A stretch of 64,000 bases of DNA from Gramella sp. Hel_I_59 (GCF_006714895.1 NZ_VFME01000001.1:2852001-2916000); one strand, 5' to 3'; positions 15,673-25,695 are shown, numbered from the stretch's first letter. Program-made: numbers and translations. The notes: generated by a model from the letters alone, not told the origin.

Positions 15673-16614
15673 TTGAATAGCAGCAAAGAAGAACTTCTAA
15701 AAGTTCTGGAAACCATAGCGCCTTTTATCCATAGAACTCCGGTTCTAACTTCTAAGCTAATCGACGAAATGGCCGGCTGTGAAATTGAATTTAAGTGCGA
15801 GAATTTTCAAAAAATGGGTGCATTCAAGATGCGGGGTGCGATGTATGCAATTTCAAAGCTTTCTGAAGCCGAAAAAAATGCCGGTGTGGTCACACATTCT
15901 TCAGGAAATTTTGCACAGGCGTTATCTCTGGCAGCTAAAAGTCTGAATGTTCCTGCTTACATTGTAATGCCCGATTCGGCTCCTGAAGTTAAAAAAGCTG
16001 CGGTTCGAACCTACGGCGGAGAGATTACAGAATGTCCCTCTACTCTTCAAGATCGGGAAGCAACAGCTAACAGAATAATGGAAGAAAAAGGAGCAAGTTT
16101 TATACATCCTTCTAATGATATGAATGTGATCCTGGGACAGGGAACTGCGGCAACCGAATTATTGCTGGACCATCCTGAACTGGATATGATCGTTTGTCCT
16201 GTTGGCGGCGGTGGCCTGATCGCCGGAACCGCTATCTCCACTCATGTTTTGCTTCAAAACTGTGTTTGTATTGGCGCAGAACCTATGGAAGCTGATGATG
16301 CATGGAGATCTTTGAAAAGTGGAAGGATTGAAAATAATACTTCTGTTCTAACCATTGCAGACGGACTCAAAACAATGCTTGGAGACGTTAACTTCCCTAT
16401 AATCAGGAATCATGTTTCCGAAATCATCAGGGTTTCTGAAGAAGAGATCATTGCGGCAATGCGCTTGATCTGGGAACGCATGAAGATCGTGGTGGAAGCT
16501 TCCAGCGCTGTAGCCCTGGCCGCAATTCTTCAGCAGAAAGATAAATTTAGAAACAAGAAAGTGGGTTTGATCATTTCTGGCGGCAATGTTGATCTTTCTA
16601 ACTTGCCATTTTAG
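15673..16614 (+). CDS. PLP-dependent threonine/serine dehydratase or serine racemase family
   Basis: 313 residues, fold type II PLP enzyme. PLP lysine K52 in GAFKMRGA, substrate loop HSSGNFAQA, phosphate-binding GGGGLIAG and C-terminal ISGGNVDL. It has no C-terminal ACT domain, so it is a catabolic-type dehydratase or serine racemase rather than biosynthetic IlvA. The start is TTG at 15673 (MNSSKEELLK); no in-frame ATG fits the conserved N-terminus. The stop overlaps the convergent DinB gene stop by 3 nt. Confidence 0.85.
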   Translation: MNSSKEELLKVLETIAPFIHRTPVLTSKLIDEMAGCEIEFKCENFQKMGAFKMRGAMYAISKLSEAEKNAGVVTHSSGNFAQALSLAAKSLNVPAYIVMPDSAPEVKKAAVRTYGGEITECPSTLQDREATANRIMEEKGASFIHPSNDMNVILGQGTAATELLLDHPELDMIVCPVGGGGLIAGTAISTHVLLQNCVCIGAEPMEADDAWRSLKSGRIENNTSVLTIADGLKTMLGDVNFPIIRNHVSEIIRVSEEEIIAAMRLIWERMKIVVEASSAVALAAILQQKDKFRNKKVGLIISGGNVDLSNLPF

Positions 16615-17126
16615 GAGTCTTTTACCACAGATATTGTCACGAGCATTTGTCCTATATGTCTTTGAGAATGTTCCGCGGCATGAAAAAGCACGCCAATTAA
16701 ACTTGACTTAATTCGCTTTCTTCCTACTTCTACACTATTGGTTAGATCTTCAGGTTTCTGAGATTTCAAAAATTCTACCGCTGCGTTCAACTCATTTTCA
16801 GCCTGAATTATTAGTTCTTCAACACTAATAGAGGCATCGGCTTTTCCTTCCAGTTTTAAATAGTGCAACTGAGCTTCACTCAATTGTTCGCCTTTTGCAT
16901 AAGTGATCAAACGGTTGGTCACACCAGCTATATGCTGAAGATGAAAACCTACAGATGCCCTTTCCGCAGGTTTCGCCCATAATTCATCTGCAGGGAAATT
17001 ATCCAGATATTTCAGTAGTTCTTCTTTAGACTGAAGTAGTGCATGCGCTGCAGGCTGCAACAGATCGGGAACATTCTCTACTTTGCCTCGTAGCCAATTC
17101 TCTGGTTTAGCTTTATCCATTTTCAT
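16611..17126 (-). CDS. DinB family protein
   Basis: 171 residues. Four-helix DinB fold with the expected metal ligands: HLQHIAGV near residue 65 and HAAEHSQRHIGQM near 155 (HxxxH). Family members bind a divalent metal, and some are thiol transferases using bacillithiol or mycothiol. The substrate is unknown. Start ATG at 17126 (MKMDKAKPEN); a second ATG at 17120 is equally possible. Confidence 0.85.
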   Translation of the reverse strand: MKMDKAKPENWLRGKVENVPDLLQPAAHALLQSKEELLKYLDNFPADELWAKPAERASVGFHLQHIAGVTNRLITYAKGEQLSEAQLHYLKLEGKADASISVEELIIQAENELNAAVEFLKSQKPEDLTNSVEVGRKRIKSSLIGVLFHAAEHSQRHIGQMLVTISVVKDS

Positions 17127-17216
17127 ATTTTACTGTAAAATAGAAATTAAATTAGGTAATAAAAAGAAGTCTTATCTTTAAGAAGAACATCAGGTTGTTA
17201 TATTAAATAAATTCAG

Positions 17217-19016
17217 ATGGAATTGTATCTCACCGTTGCGATCATCATCATTGGTATCATCCTGTTCGTGCGCGATTATTTCTCGATAGACACCACTTCT
17301 ATCATTATCATGGCGCTTTTTATCATTTCGGGAGTTCTAAGTCCCGAAGAAGGTTTTTCGGGATTTAACCACCCTGCAACTATTACGCTTGGTTGTATGT
17401 TCGTGGTTAGTGCTGCCGTTTTCAAATCGGGGATCATTGATGGTCTTAGTGCCAGGCTCATCAAGATTGCACGTATAAATTATTTTTCTGCACTTGTTTC
17501 TTTGTGTCTCACTTCAGCTGTGCTTTCTGCCTTCATTAATGATTCTGCGGTAGTTGCAATTCTTATTCCTGTGGCACTATTGGTTTGCCGGGAAGCTGAA
17601 ATTAGCCCCGCCAGACTTCTAATTCCTATCTCTTTTTCAGCATTATTTGGTGGCACCTGTACCCTTATTGGAACCTCAACGAATATCCTGGTAAGCAGTT
17701 ATGCTGAAAAGCTAGGTTCTGAGCCCTTCGGCATGTTCGAATTTTCAATGGCTGCTCTGTGCTTACTTGCTATTGGCCTCGCTTATATCTTCCTGCTTGG
17801 ACCAATTCTATTGCCAAAACGAGGATTGCCTGAAAACACAGGACTTATAAAGCAAACTGAAAAGTATATGGCGGAGATCGAACTACATCATGATCATGTT
17901 GATATCGACCTACCTGTTTCAGAATCCAGACTGGTCAAAGACTATAAGATCCAGATACTTAGAATAAAAAGAAAACACTACCGGGTTTATGAAATCAATG
18001 GTGAAACGGTTTTGAGAGAAAACGATAGGATTAGAATTCTGGTGGATCCAGTAAACCTGGCAAAATTAAAATCAAAAAAAGGTATTTCTGTTAGAGGTGA
18101 CAAAGAAAGCATCAAGGAAATGGAGGCCAATCAGGATGCCTCAGAAGTTTCAGAAGAAAAAAAGATCTTCGAAGTCATGATTCCGTATGGATCTGAACTT
18201 GCTGGTAATTCCATTAGGGATATGAACTTCAGAAGCACTTATTATGCCTCTGTTCTGGCTATTCGACATCGCAAGGAAACGATCACCGAAGATGTTTCAC
18301 GGGTAGTTCTTAGAGAAGGCGATATGATGTTATTGTTCGCTTCAGAAAAAGCCATTTCAGTCCTCGCTTCAGAAAAAATGATCGTAACACTTTCAGAATA
18401 CCAGGGAAGAAATGTGAATTACAAAAAGGCAATTCCTGCGTTGCTCATCGTGATTGGGGTAGTTGCCGCTGCAGCATTTAACATTACTTCTATCCTCATA
18501 AGTGCGATGGTTGGAAGTTTATTGATTGTCACTCTTACCATTTTAAAACCTCAGGAAGCTTACGAAGCCATTGAATGGAAAGTGATTTTCATGATTGCCG
18601 GTGTACTATCCATGGGAAAAGCTTTGGAAAAAACCGGTGGTTCCGATATTGTTTCCCAGTATGTCTTTGAAACTCTGGGCGATATGGATCCCCGGTGGAC
18701 GTTAAGTATGATATTTTTATTCACCTTTCTTTCCACGAATGTCCTATCCAGTAAAGCAGCCGCAGCTCTAATGACGCCTATTGTCATAAGTCTGGCCGGG
18801 GCGATGCAGGTGAGCGAAAAACCTTTTTTAATTGGTGTCATGTTCGCATGTTCGCTTACATTTATGACTCCGGTGAGTTATCCCGTGAATACAATGGTGT
18901 ACGCGCCGGGAAATTATAGGTTCAGAGATTTTCTAAAGTTCGGAACTCCGCTTAACTTTATCATCTGGATCGCGGCCTCATTTATTATCCCGATGTTTTT
19001 CCCTTTTGAACTATGA
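17217..19016 (+). CDS. SLC13/DASS-type anion permease with two TrkA-C domains
   Basis: 599 residues. Multiple membrane segments in two halves: about 1-205, including NDSAVVAILIPVALL and GGTCTLIGTSTNILV, and about 400-599, including SSKAAAALMTPIVISLA and MTPVSYPVNTMVYAPGNY. The two halves carry the paired N-T/S-N-like substrate signatures. Between them lie two RCK_C/TrkA_C domains (about 210-285 and 310-390). The family imports sulfate, dicarboxylates or similar anions with Na+; substrate not visible. It overlaps the next gene by 4 nt. Confidence 0.88.
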   Translation: MELYLTVAIIIIGIILFVRDYFSIDTTSIIIMALFIISGVLSPEEGFSGFNHPATITLGCMFVVSAAVFKSGIIDGLSARLIKIARINYFSALVSLCLTSAVLSAFINDSAVVAILIPVALLVCREAEISPARLLIPISFSALFGGTCTLIGTSTNILVSSYAEKLGSEPFGMFEFSMAALCLLAIGLAYIFLLGPILLPKRGLPENTGLIKQTEKYMAEIELHHDHVDIDLPVSESRLVKDYKIQILRIKRKHYRVYEINGETVLRENDRIRILVDPVNLAKLKSKKGISVRGDKESIKEMEANQDASEVSEEKKIFEVMIPYGSELAGNSIRDMNFRSTYYASVLAIRHRKETITEDVSRVVLREGDMMLLFASEKAISVLASEKMIVTLSEYQGRNVNYKKAIPALLIVIGVVAAAAFNITSILISAMVGSLLIVTLTILKPQEAYEAIEWKVIFMIAGVLSMGKALEKTGGSDIVSQYVFETLGDMDPRWTLSMIFLFTFLSTNVLSSKAAAALMTPIVISLAGAMQVSEKPFLIGVMFACSLTFMTPVSYPVNTMVYAPGNYRFRDFLKFGTPLNFIIWIAASFIIPMFFPFEL

Positions 19017-19339
19017 GAAAAGTAAAATTACATAATCCTTTTAAAGCCAGGATCATTGACGAAAAACTGCTTCGTGAACATCTTGCTTTGGAACGAACTA
19101 AACTTGCCAACGAAAGAACTTTACTCAGCTATATTCGGGCATCTATATATTTACTAATTAGCGGACTTGCTTTATTACAGATCAAGGATTATCAGGGAAT
19201 CAGCCTGATGTGGGTAGGTTATTTGTCCCTTTTCCTCTGTATTCTATTTATAGTTGTTGGATTTTCAAGGTATGTCGCCCTGGAACGTAAACTCAACGGA
19301 CTCCTTCGAGAACAACCCGAAGATAATAACAAAGCCTGA
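19013..19339 (+). CDS. DUF202 (YidH-type) membrane protein
   Basis: 108 residues. DUF202 hallmark LALERTKLANERTLLSYIRASIYLLISG followed by two hydrophobic helices and a basic/acidic tail. Function unknown. It overlaps the permease by ATGA and the next gene by TGATG, so it is translationally coupled within the operon. Confidence 0.85.
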   Translation: MRKVKLHNPFKARIIDEKLLREHLALERTKLANERTLLSYIRASIYLLISGLALLQIKDYQGISLMWVGYLSLFLCILFIVVGFSRYVALERKLNGLLREQPEDNNKA

Positions 19340-19692
19340 TGCTACAGGGTCTGGTGCACTACTCCATGCACTTTTTGGTGATCGCCGTGATCGCCTGGTT
19401 CTATGATCGTGAAAACTGGTTGAAGTACTGGGCAATTCTCGCTGCTACCATGATCGTGGATATTGATCATTTACTGGCTACTCCAATTTTTGATCCCAAT
19501 CGCTGCGGAATTGGATTTCATCCCCTTCATTCTGAAATTGCGATCGCTGCCTATTTCTTCGGAATAATATTTATCAAACACAAAATTATCAGGTTGATAT
19601 GTATCGGATTATTTTTTCACATGATTACAGATTTTCTTGATTGCTTGTGGACAAACTATAATTGTAACTCCTGTATTTTCCCAAATTTTTAA
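19339..19692 (+). CDS. DUF6122-like small membrane protein
   Basis: 117 residues with three or four hydrophobic segments. The motifs HYSMHF, DIDHLLATPIFDPNRCGIGFHPLHS and FFHMITDFLDCLW contain conserved-looking His/Asp residues, reminiscent of the membrane metal-dependent hydrolase (YdjM) superfamily and matching DUF6122. Function unknown. Last gene of the SLC13-DUF202 operon; its end overlaps the convergent DUF302 gene by 4 nt. Confidence 0.75.
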   Translation: MLQGLVHYSMHFLVIAVIAWFYDRENWLKYWAILAATMIVDIDHLLATPIFDPNRCGIGFHPLHSEIAIAAYFFGIIFIKHKIIRLICIGLFFHMITDFLDCLWTNYNCNSCIFPNF

Positions 19693-20639
19693 TCTGAAGT
19701 AGCAGCGTTTTCAGCAATAGTTTCCAAAGCCATTTTAATTTTATTTAAAACATCATCAGAATTTGCAATCCTGTGTCTTTCAGCAATAAAGAATGGATCA
19801 TTATAAGAGATAGAAACTTTACCATCTACATCCTCCCAAACCAGCATTTTCTGCGGAAGGTCCAGTCCAATGGATTGATCCTTCTGCATTAGGGGCGTCC
19901 CAAGATTTGGATTACCGAAAATAATAATATTAGTAGGTCTCAAATCAAGACCTACGCTAGCAGCATTTGCCTGGTGATCCAATTCTGCTACAATTTTGAT
20001 TTCTGGATTATTCTGTAGAAAAGTTTTGAGATCGCTGTAGGTATTCTCAAAGTTCTGATTACTGGTTATCGATACAATTCCTTCTCCCTCACCAACTTGT
20101 TGTGCTGGCGAAACTCCAACTTCAGACTTAGTAGCAGCTGAAACAAGGTTCTCGAGAGCTCCCGAAATTTTAGGCAGTGTCGATACGCCTTCCAATCCAT
20201 GTCTTGAACTCAAATATTCTACAGAATTATATAACGCCAATTCATTTTTTTCAGCATCCTTGTAGAACAAAACTTTTTGCGGAAGATCAAGTCCGGCTAG
20301 CTGATTTCTTTGCATCAACGGAGTTCCTAAAACAGGATTTCCGAAGAAAATTACACTGGTATAATCCAGTTCTTCACCAATTGATTTTGCGTTGTTAGAA
20401 TGGTCTACTTCCGCAACTATACTGATAGCTTCATTTTTTTGTAGAGACTGCTTTAATCTATTATAAGCACCTGCAATTCCAGTCTGACTTTCGGCATATT
20501 TTACACCAATTGGTAAATCTGTCACCTCTATTGTAGAAGTATTAGCTCTGGCATCTGTAGCTATAATTTCATCCTGATCGTTCTGGGAACATGAGCTAAA
20601 TCCAGCTAGAAGTCCCAACATAATTATCGTCTTTTTCAT
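19689..20639 (-). CDS. Lipoprotein with two tandem DUF302 domains
   Basis: 316 residues. Lipobox GFSSC (Cys 17) after a short hydrophobic signal. The two halves are clear internal repeats: FFGNPVLGTPLMQRNQLAGLDLPQK and IFGNPNLGTPLMQKDQSIGLDLPQK, each followed by an aromatic-rich end with an ERH or SRH box. Single-domain DUF302 proteins are common and of unknown biochemical role; a tandem fusion is less usual. It is likely exported and membrane anchored on the periplasmic side. Confidence 0.88.
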   Translation of the reverse strand: MKKTIIMLGLLAGFSSCSQNDQDEIIATDARANTSTIEVTDLPIGVKYAESQTGIAGAYNRLKQSLQKNEAISIVAEVDHSNNAKSIGEELDYTSVIFFGNPVLGTPLMQRNQLAGLDLPQKVLFYKDAEKNELALYNSVEYLSSRHGLEGVSTLPKISGALENLVSAATKSEVGVSPAQQVGEGEGIVSITSNQNFENTYSDLKTFLQNNPEIKIVAELDHQANAASVGLDLRPTNIIIFGNPNLGTPLMQKDQSIGLDLPQKMLVWEDVDGKVSISYNDPFFIAERHRIANSDDVLNKIKMALETIAENAATSD

Positions 20640-20816
20640 ATAATTGATTTTCTTAGTAATTTATTTTTTAATGTGCTGTTATTCAATAATTTAATATTCT
20701 TTAACGCAAACATGTTAAGTACGCCGAAAAATTATTCCCCGATCCTTATTCAAATAGACCATTTTAACTCAATTCTTTTATCTTTACATTCCTTAATTCA
20801 GCCTAAGAAATAAATT

Positions 20817-21431
20817 ATGCATGTAGCCATAGCAGGAAATATTGGTGCAGGAAAAACAACATTAACTCGATTACTAGCAAAGCATTACAACTGGGAACCA
20901 CAGTTCGAAGATGTTCTGGAAAACCCTTACCTCGAAGATTTTTACAACAAAATGGAGCGTTGGTCGTTTAACCTGCAGATCTATTTTTTAAATAGCAGGT
21001 TCAGGCAGATTCTACAAATTCGTGAGAGCGGCCAGAAGATCATTCAGGATCGTACGATCTATGAGGATGCTTATATTTTCGCACCAAACTTGCATGCAAT
21101 GGGTCTTATGACCAATAGGGATTTTGAAAATTACAAATCACTCTTCGATCTTATGGAAAGCGTGGTTCAGGGACCAGATCTACTCATTTATTTGAGAAGC
21201 AGTATTCCTAACCTTGTTAAACAGATCCATAGCAGAGGTCGTGATTATGAGAACTCTATCTCTATTGACTATTTGAGCAGGCTGAATGAACGCTACGAAG
21301 CGTGGGTACACGATTATAATAAAGGAAATTTGCTTATAATTGATGTAGATAATATTAATTTTGTGGACAATCCGGAAGACCTCGGTGATATAATTAACCG
21401 CATCGATGGACAGTTACACGGACTTTTTTAA
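20817..21431 (+). CDS. Deoxynucleoside kinase
   Basis: 204 residues. P-loop GNIGAGKTTLTRLL (7-20), the DRTIYED motif and LIYLRSS, then the lid arginines in SRGRDYENSISIDYLSRLNERYE. This is the dNK family (deoxyadenosine/deoxyguanosine/deoxycytidine kinases), which phosphorylates salvaged deoxynucleosides. Base specificity is not readable. A -7-like TATCTTTA lies about 35 nt upstream. Confidence 0.92.
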   Translation: MHVAIAGNIGAGKTTLTRLLAKHYNWEPQFEDVLENPYLEDFYNKMERWSFNLQIYFLNSRFRQILQIRESGQKIIQDRTIYEDAYIFAPNLHAMGLMTNRDFENYKSLFDLMESVVQGPDLLIYLRSSIPNLVKQIHSRGRDYENSISIDYLSRLNERYEAWVHDYNKGNLLIIDVDNINFVDNPEDLGDIINRIDGQLHGLF

Positions 21432-21444
21432 ATGATAATTGACT

Positions 21445-22113
21445 ATGGAATCTACTAAACTAAAAAGACCAAAACACAAGGGTTCTCCAAAACTTTTCGA
21501 TAACCCGATCCTGGAAAAGTTAACGCACACACATATATCGCTGCCATTGATCATCTTTGGATTGATCTCTGTAGCTCTAATTTACTACGGAATATTTGAC
21601 AAAGGTTTTGAAGCGCCGGCGATGATTGGATTATTCCTTGCAGGCCTGTTCTTCTTTACATTAATTGAATATGTGATGCACAGGTACTTATATCACATTC
21701 CAGCAACTACGCCTAAAAAGCAAAAATTGAGCTATACCATGCACGGTGTACATCATGATTACCCAAAAGATAAATCCAGGCTGGCTATGCCTCCTGTTCT
21801 TAGCCTTGTAATTGCGACTGTACTATTCATCATTTATCGTGCAGTACTAGGCGATTATGTATTCGGTTTTCTTGCAGGTTTCCTGATTGGTTATGCTGCT
21901 TACCTGGCTGTTCACTATTCTGTACACGCTTTTAAGGTTCCAGATAATTTTCTGAAGATCTTATGGCATCATCACAGTATACACCATTATCGTGAACCAG
22001 ATCGTGCTTTTGGAGTTTCCTCTCCACTTTGGGACCAGATCTTTGGAACTATGCCAAGAAAGTCTCCGGTTCAGGAAAGAGCCGCGGTTGGAACCAGTAT
22101 TGATCCAAGCTAA
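21445..22113 (+). CDS. Fatty acid hydroxylase / sterol desaturase superfamily protein
   Basis: 222 residues. Histidine boxes of the di-iron membrane hydroxylases: EYVMHRYLYH, MHGVHHDYPKD, HYSVHAF and WHHHSIHHYREPDRAFGVSSPLWDQIFGT, among four hydrophobic segments. Closest to 2-hydroxylases of sphingolipid or fatty acyl chains, fitting the 2-hydroxy fatty acids and sphingolipids of Bacteroidota. The start at ATG 21445 is preferred over TTG at 21439. Likely co-transcribed with the kinase gene (13 nt gap). Confidence 0.88.
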   Translation: MESTKLKRPKHKGSPKLFDNPILEKLTHTHISLPLIIFGLISVALIYYGIFDKGFEAPAMIGLFLAGLFFFTLIEYVMHRYLYHIPATTPKKQKLSYTMHGVHHDYPKDKSRLAMPPVLSLVIATVLFIIYRAVLGDYVFGFLAGFLIGYAAYLAVHYSVHAFKVPDNFLKILWHHHSIHHYREPDRAFGVSSPLWDQIFGTMPRKSPVQERAAVGTSIDPS

Positions 22114-22129
22114 TTCAGTTTATACAACA

Positions 22130-22161
22130 AAAAAAAGTCCCTTTTTCAAGGGACTTTTTAA
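22130..22161 (+). terminator. Intrinsic terminator
   Basis: AAGTCCCTT and AAGGGACTT form a 9-bp stem with a 4-nt loop, with A- and T-runs on either side; it serves both the hydroxylase gene and the convergent App1-like gene. Confidence 0.85.
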
Positions 22162-22184
22162 ATTTATTGGATTTCGTAACCGGA

Positions 22185-23222
22185 CTATTTTATAAAGCCA
22201 TTTTCGCGGGCGTGTTCCTCAGCTTCCTCACTGCTCATAACCATTAGCACTGGTACTGTATCAAAATTATCGATGATACTTTGCACACGCTGCATCTGCT
22301 TTTTATGTTTTACACTTCTTAGATAGATCGCCATGATACGATCTGAATACTGAGCCGCAATATCTGTATAGATACTCGCATCATGTTCACCACTATCTCC
22401 AATCAGGATAAATTTAAGATCTGGATAGGTTTTCAAAATATTAGTGATCTCTTTTTGCTTGTGTGGTTTTTCAGGTTTTATAGTACTTTCAAAAGGAGTT
22501 CGAAGATCACGAAGCAATATGGGACCCTTTGGAAAATTATTATGGTCCAGGAACAACTTAAGATATTCATACATGTTCCAGGGACTGTTGCTCAGATAAA
22601 AAACAGGATTTCTGAACTTACCACTAGTACCTTCATGTAATTTCTTGTAAAGGTTTGGAGCACCCATCAATGGAATTCGTTTATATGCATTCGTTAGCAG
22701 TGAATTCTTCAGAAGGCGCCATTTTAGAAAAGAAGTAACACCTGTATGCAGGATCGTATCATCAATATCACTTATGACCCCGAATTCAGCATCATGCTGC
22801 GGAATAAGAAATTCACCACGTTTTGGATTCTCCAATTCATCTGTTCTAGGTTCTACCTTTTCACAGTACCTAACCTCGTAATCTATCCAGCCTTCATTAG
22901 ACGCATATTCCGATAAATTTTCATCAAAAGTCTTATCGAACAGAAAATAGCCTTCATCACTGGTAGTTGTCCTTAAATTTACTTTCCCAGGCACTACTAA
23001 CTCCATTTCGGCATCAGGAATTTCAAAGCTATCGAATTGCTTATACGTATTTTTTATAGTCCGAAAAATGGACTGTTCCTTAACGATATTCAGTGGTTCA
23101 TTATCTAAAACCCTTCCGAAGACATATAAATGGGAATAAGTACCATAGCTTCTATAGGGCACGATATGAATTTGATCGAGATTTCTATACCTGCCTAGTA
23201 GTTTTTTAAAACGTTTGATCAT
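22185..23222 (-). CDS. App1-like phosphatidate phosphatase (DUF2183)
   Basis: 345 residues. The C-terminal half is the App1 catalytic domain: ISDIDDTILHTGV (HAD motif DxDxT), FYLSNSPWN, PKGPILLRDL and FILIGDSGEHDASIY. The N-terminal half is a beta-rich domain of the same family. Yeast App1 dephosphorylates phosphatidic acid; bacterial members are assumed to act on similar lipids. The final HARENGFIK tail is hydrophilic and no signal peptide is visible, so it is likely cytoplasmic. Confidence 0.85.
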   Translation of the reverse strand: MIKRFKKLLGRYRNLDQIHIVPYRSYGTYSHLYVFGRVLDNEPLNIVKEQSIFRTIKNTYKQFDSFEIPDAEMELVVPGKVNLRTTTSDEGYFLFDKTFDENLSEYASNEGWIDYEVRYCEKVEPRTDELENPKRGEFLIPQHDAEFGVISDIDDTILHTGVTSFLKWRLLKNSLLTNAYKRIPLMGAPNLYKKLHEGTSGKFRNPVFYLSNSPWNMYEYLKLFLDHNNFPKGPILLRDLRTPFESTIKPEKPHKQKEITNILKTYPDLKFILIGDSGEHDASIYTDIAAQYSDRIMAIYLRSVKHKKQMQRVQSIIDNFDTVPVLMVMSSEEAEEHARENGFIK

Positions 23223-23304
23223 TAAAATTGAAGGTTTTGGTTCAAGTTATATTTAATTCTGAACCGAGTCTGCCAGATGGCCTAGTTTTATAATTATTTT
23301 AGTA

Positions 23305-25692
23305 TTAAAGTCGGTTTAAAGCTTCTAACGCTTTTCCCATATCTATACCTTCAGCTAATACTCCTTTAAAAAGATCAGGATTCTCAATAATTCTTGCGGG
23401 CATGTTCTTAATATCAAAATCTCTGATTTTTAGGCCAGACTTCAATTCGTTCCAGTGTAAAGGAGCTGAAACCGGAGCATCAGGTTTAGGTCTCGCACAG
23501 TAAGGAGCAGCCAGAGTTTGTCCGCGTCTATTCTGCAGGTAATCCAGGTAGATCTTATTTTTCCGATTCTTAACAGCACGATCCATGCTGGTAAGTCCTT
23601 TGGTTCTCTCGAGAACATAATAACAGATGAGCTTTGTAAATTCACGACCTTCTTCATAAGAATATTTCGCACCAAGTGGGATATAAATATGAATTCCTGA
23701 AGAACCGGAAGTCTTACAATAAGCTTCAATGTTTGCCGACTCTAAAATTTCCTGTGTCACCTGCGCAACTTCGATTACTTCCTCAAATGTATTTTTTTCT
23801 GAAGGATCCAGATCAATGATCACATAATCTGGTTGATCCAAAGTGTTTTTCCTGCTATTCCACGGATTGATCTCGATACACCCCAGGTTTGCCATATAAA
23901 TCAAACTAGCCTCATCCTGGCATAGAAGGTACTGAATATCTCTTTTCGCAGAAGTAGACCAAATCTTTAAAGTTTCGATCCATGAATCCAGCAAACCTTC
24001 ATTGTCTTTCTGGTAAAAACCTTCTTTCTCAATACCATTTGGGTGTCTGTGAAGATTTTGCGGACGATCTTTTAAAAACGGAATCATATATTCTGAAACC
24101 TGTATGTAGTAATCGATGAGATCGTACTTCCTGAAACCTTCTCCCGGCCAGTAAATCTTGTCCAGATTAGTGACATTAACTGTTCTGCCATTTATTTCTA
24201 AAGCATTAGAACTGGCTTTTGAAGATTTCTGAGATGCTTTATTAGTGGTTTTTACATCAATTATAGATTTATCTTCTCTCAGAACTTTGTAAACAGGATG
24301 ACGCATTCTACCGCTCTCTGTCCATTCTGAAAATTTGATCTCGCAAACAAGTTCAGGTTTTACCCAATTTGGTGTTCTGCCTTTAAGATTTATTTTCTGA
24401 CGGAAAGGTGACTTTTGAATTTCAAGATCCTGCATCTTCTGAAGTAATTCCTGTTGCACCGAAGAAGAGAATCCTGTTCCGCAATTACCTACGTATTGTA
24501 ATTCACCTTCTCTGTAGATCCCGAGTATCAATGATCCGAAAACGGATCCTTTTGAATCTGTATAACCACAGATCAAAACTTCTTCAGAGCTTGTACCTTT
24601 TATTTTTAACCATTTCTCACTACGATAGCCTGGAGTATATACAGAATCGGCTTTTTTCGCGATCACTCCTTCCATACCATCTTTTAAAGCTTTCTTGTAA
24701 AAAGCATCTGGCATACTTTCAACATGCTCGCAGTAATAGGTCATCTCCAATCCTTCCAGAACATCAGGAAGCAGACTTTTACGTTCGAGCAGGCTTAGCT
24801 TCAGCGTACTGTGTCCATTTAGAAAAAGTATATCAAAAACATAAAACCTAAGATCTGCCGGGGAATTACTGTCGTAATTTTGAAGTTTTTGAAACTGAGG
24901 TTTTCCCTGCTGATCCAGAATTACCACTTCTCCATCGAGTATCACCTCATGAGGGATACTATCCAGGTCCTGTGCAAGCTTTGAAAACTTATCATTATAA
25001 TTGATCCCATTCCTGGAATACAGGTTCACATTACCTTGGCTTATACTTGCAAGAACTCTATAACCATCCCATTTCAACTCGTAGATCCAACCGGCCTTAT
25101 TAAAGATACCATCTGCTGCAGTTGCCAGCATAGGTTTTATGATATTAGAATCGTTTAGGCTTTTTACAATTCCCTGCGGAGCATAGTCTTCTGCATCGTA
25201 ATTTGAAGTAACAGAATGATTATCTTTTTTCTTTATAAGCAACCAGTGTTTCTGTCCATCCTGGCTTCTTGTTCGAACCAAGGCAAATGTTCCTTTTATC
25301 TTATCGCCATGAAATTTCACTTTCAGATCACCCTTTTTTAATGCCTCCTCAGCTCCAAAATCTCCAACCGACTCATATGTACCGGTATCCCAGATCCTCA
25401 TTTTCCCAGCGCCATAATTACCCTTTGGGATCGATCCTTCAAAGTGTAGATATTGTACCGGGTGATCTTCAGTTTCAATAGCCAGCCTCTTATCCTCGGG
25501 ATTCATGGAAGGACCTTTAGGAACGGCCCAGCTTTTAAGAACACCATCAACCTCAAGCCTTAAATCATAATGTAATCTGGAAGCACGATGACGCTGAATT
25601 ACGAACCTATGAAGATTCTCTTTTTCAAGATCACCTTTAGGCTCAGAGGTTTGGGCAAAATCACGTTTTTTATTGTATTCCTCTAAAGACAT
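23305..25692 (-). CDS. ligD: ATP-dependent DNA ligase D, three-domain (phosphoesterase-ligase-polymerase)
   Basis: 795 residues, end-joining ligase. The N-terminal 3'-phosphoesterase domain (about 20-160) shows FVIQRHRASRLHYDLRLE and WAVPKGPS. The ligase core (about 185-480) has ELKWDGYR (nucleotidyl Lys), SRNG, DGEVV, EGVIAKK and EKWLKIK. The primase-like polymerase (about 500-790) has DKIYWPGEGFRKYDLIDYY, VIIDLDPS (metal Asp pair), SGSSGIHIYIPL and KIYLDYLQNRRGQT. The order matches Pseudomonas LigD. It follows ku by 3 nt. Confidence 0.95.
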   Translation of the reverse strand: MSLEEYNKKRDFAQTSEPKGDLEKENLHRFVIQRHRASRLHYDLRLEVDGVLKSWAVPKGPSMNPEDKRLAIETEDHPVQYLHFEGSIPKGNYGAGKMRIWDTGTYESVGDFGAEEALKKGDLKVKFHGDKIKGTFALVRTRSQDGQKHWLLIKKKDNHSVTSNYDAEDYAPQGIVKSLNDSNIIKPMLATAADGIFNKAGWIYELKWDGYRVLASISQGNVNLYSRNGINYNDKFSKLAQDLDSIPHEVILDGEVVILDQQGKPQFQKLQNYDSNSPADLRFYVFDILFLNGHSTLKLSLLERKSLLPDVLEGLEMTYYCEHVESMPDAFYKKALKDGMEGVIAKKADSVYTPGYRSEKWLKIKGTSSEEVLICGYTDSKGSVFGSLILGIYREGELQYVGNCGTGFSSSVQQELLQKMQDLEIQKSPFRQKINLKGRTPNWVKPELVCEIKFSEWTESGRMRHPVYKVLREDKSIIDVKTTNKASQKSSKASSNALEINGRTVNVTNLDKIYWPGEGFRKYDLIDYYIQVSEYMIPFLKDRPQNLHRHPNGIEKEGFYQKDNEGLLDSWIETLKIWSTSAKRDIQYLLCQDEASLIYMANLGCIEINPWNSRKNTLDQPDYVIIDLDPSEKNTFEEVIEVAQVTQEILESANIEAYCKTSGSSGIHIYIPLGAKYSYEEGREFTKLICYYVLERTKGLTSMDRAVKNRKNKIYLDYLQNRRGQTLAAPYCARPKPDAPVSAPLHWNELKSGLKIRDFDIKNMPARIIENPDLFKGVLAEGIDMGKALEALNRL

Positions 25693-25695
25693 GTA

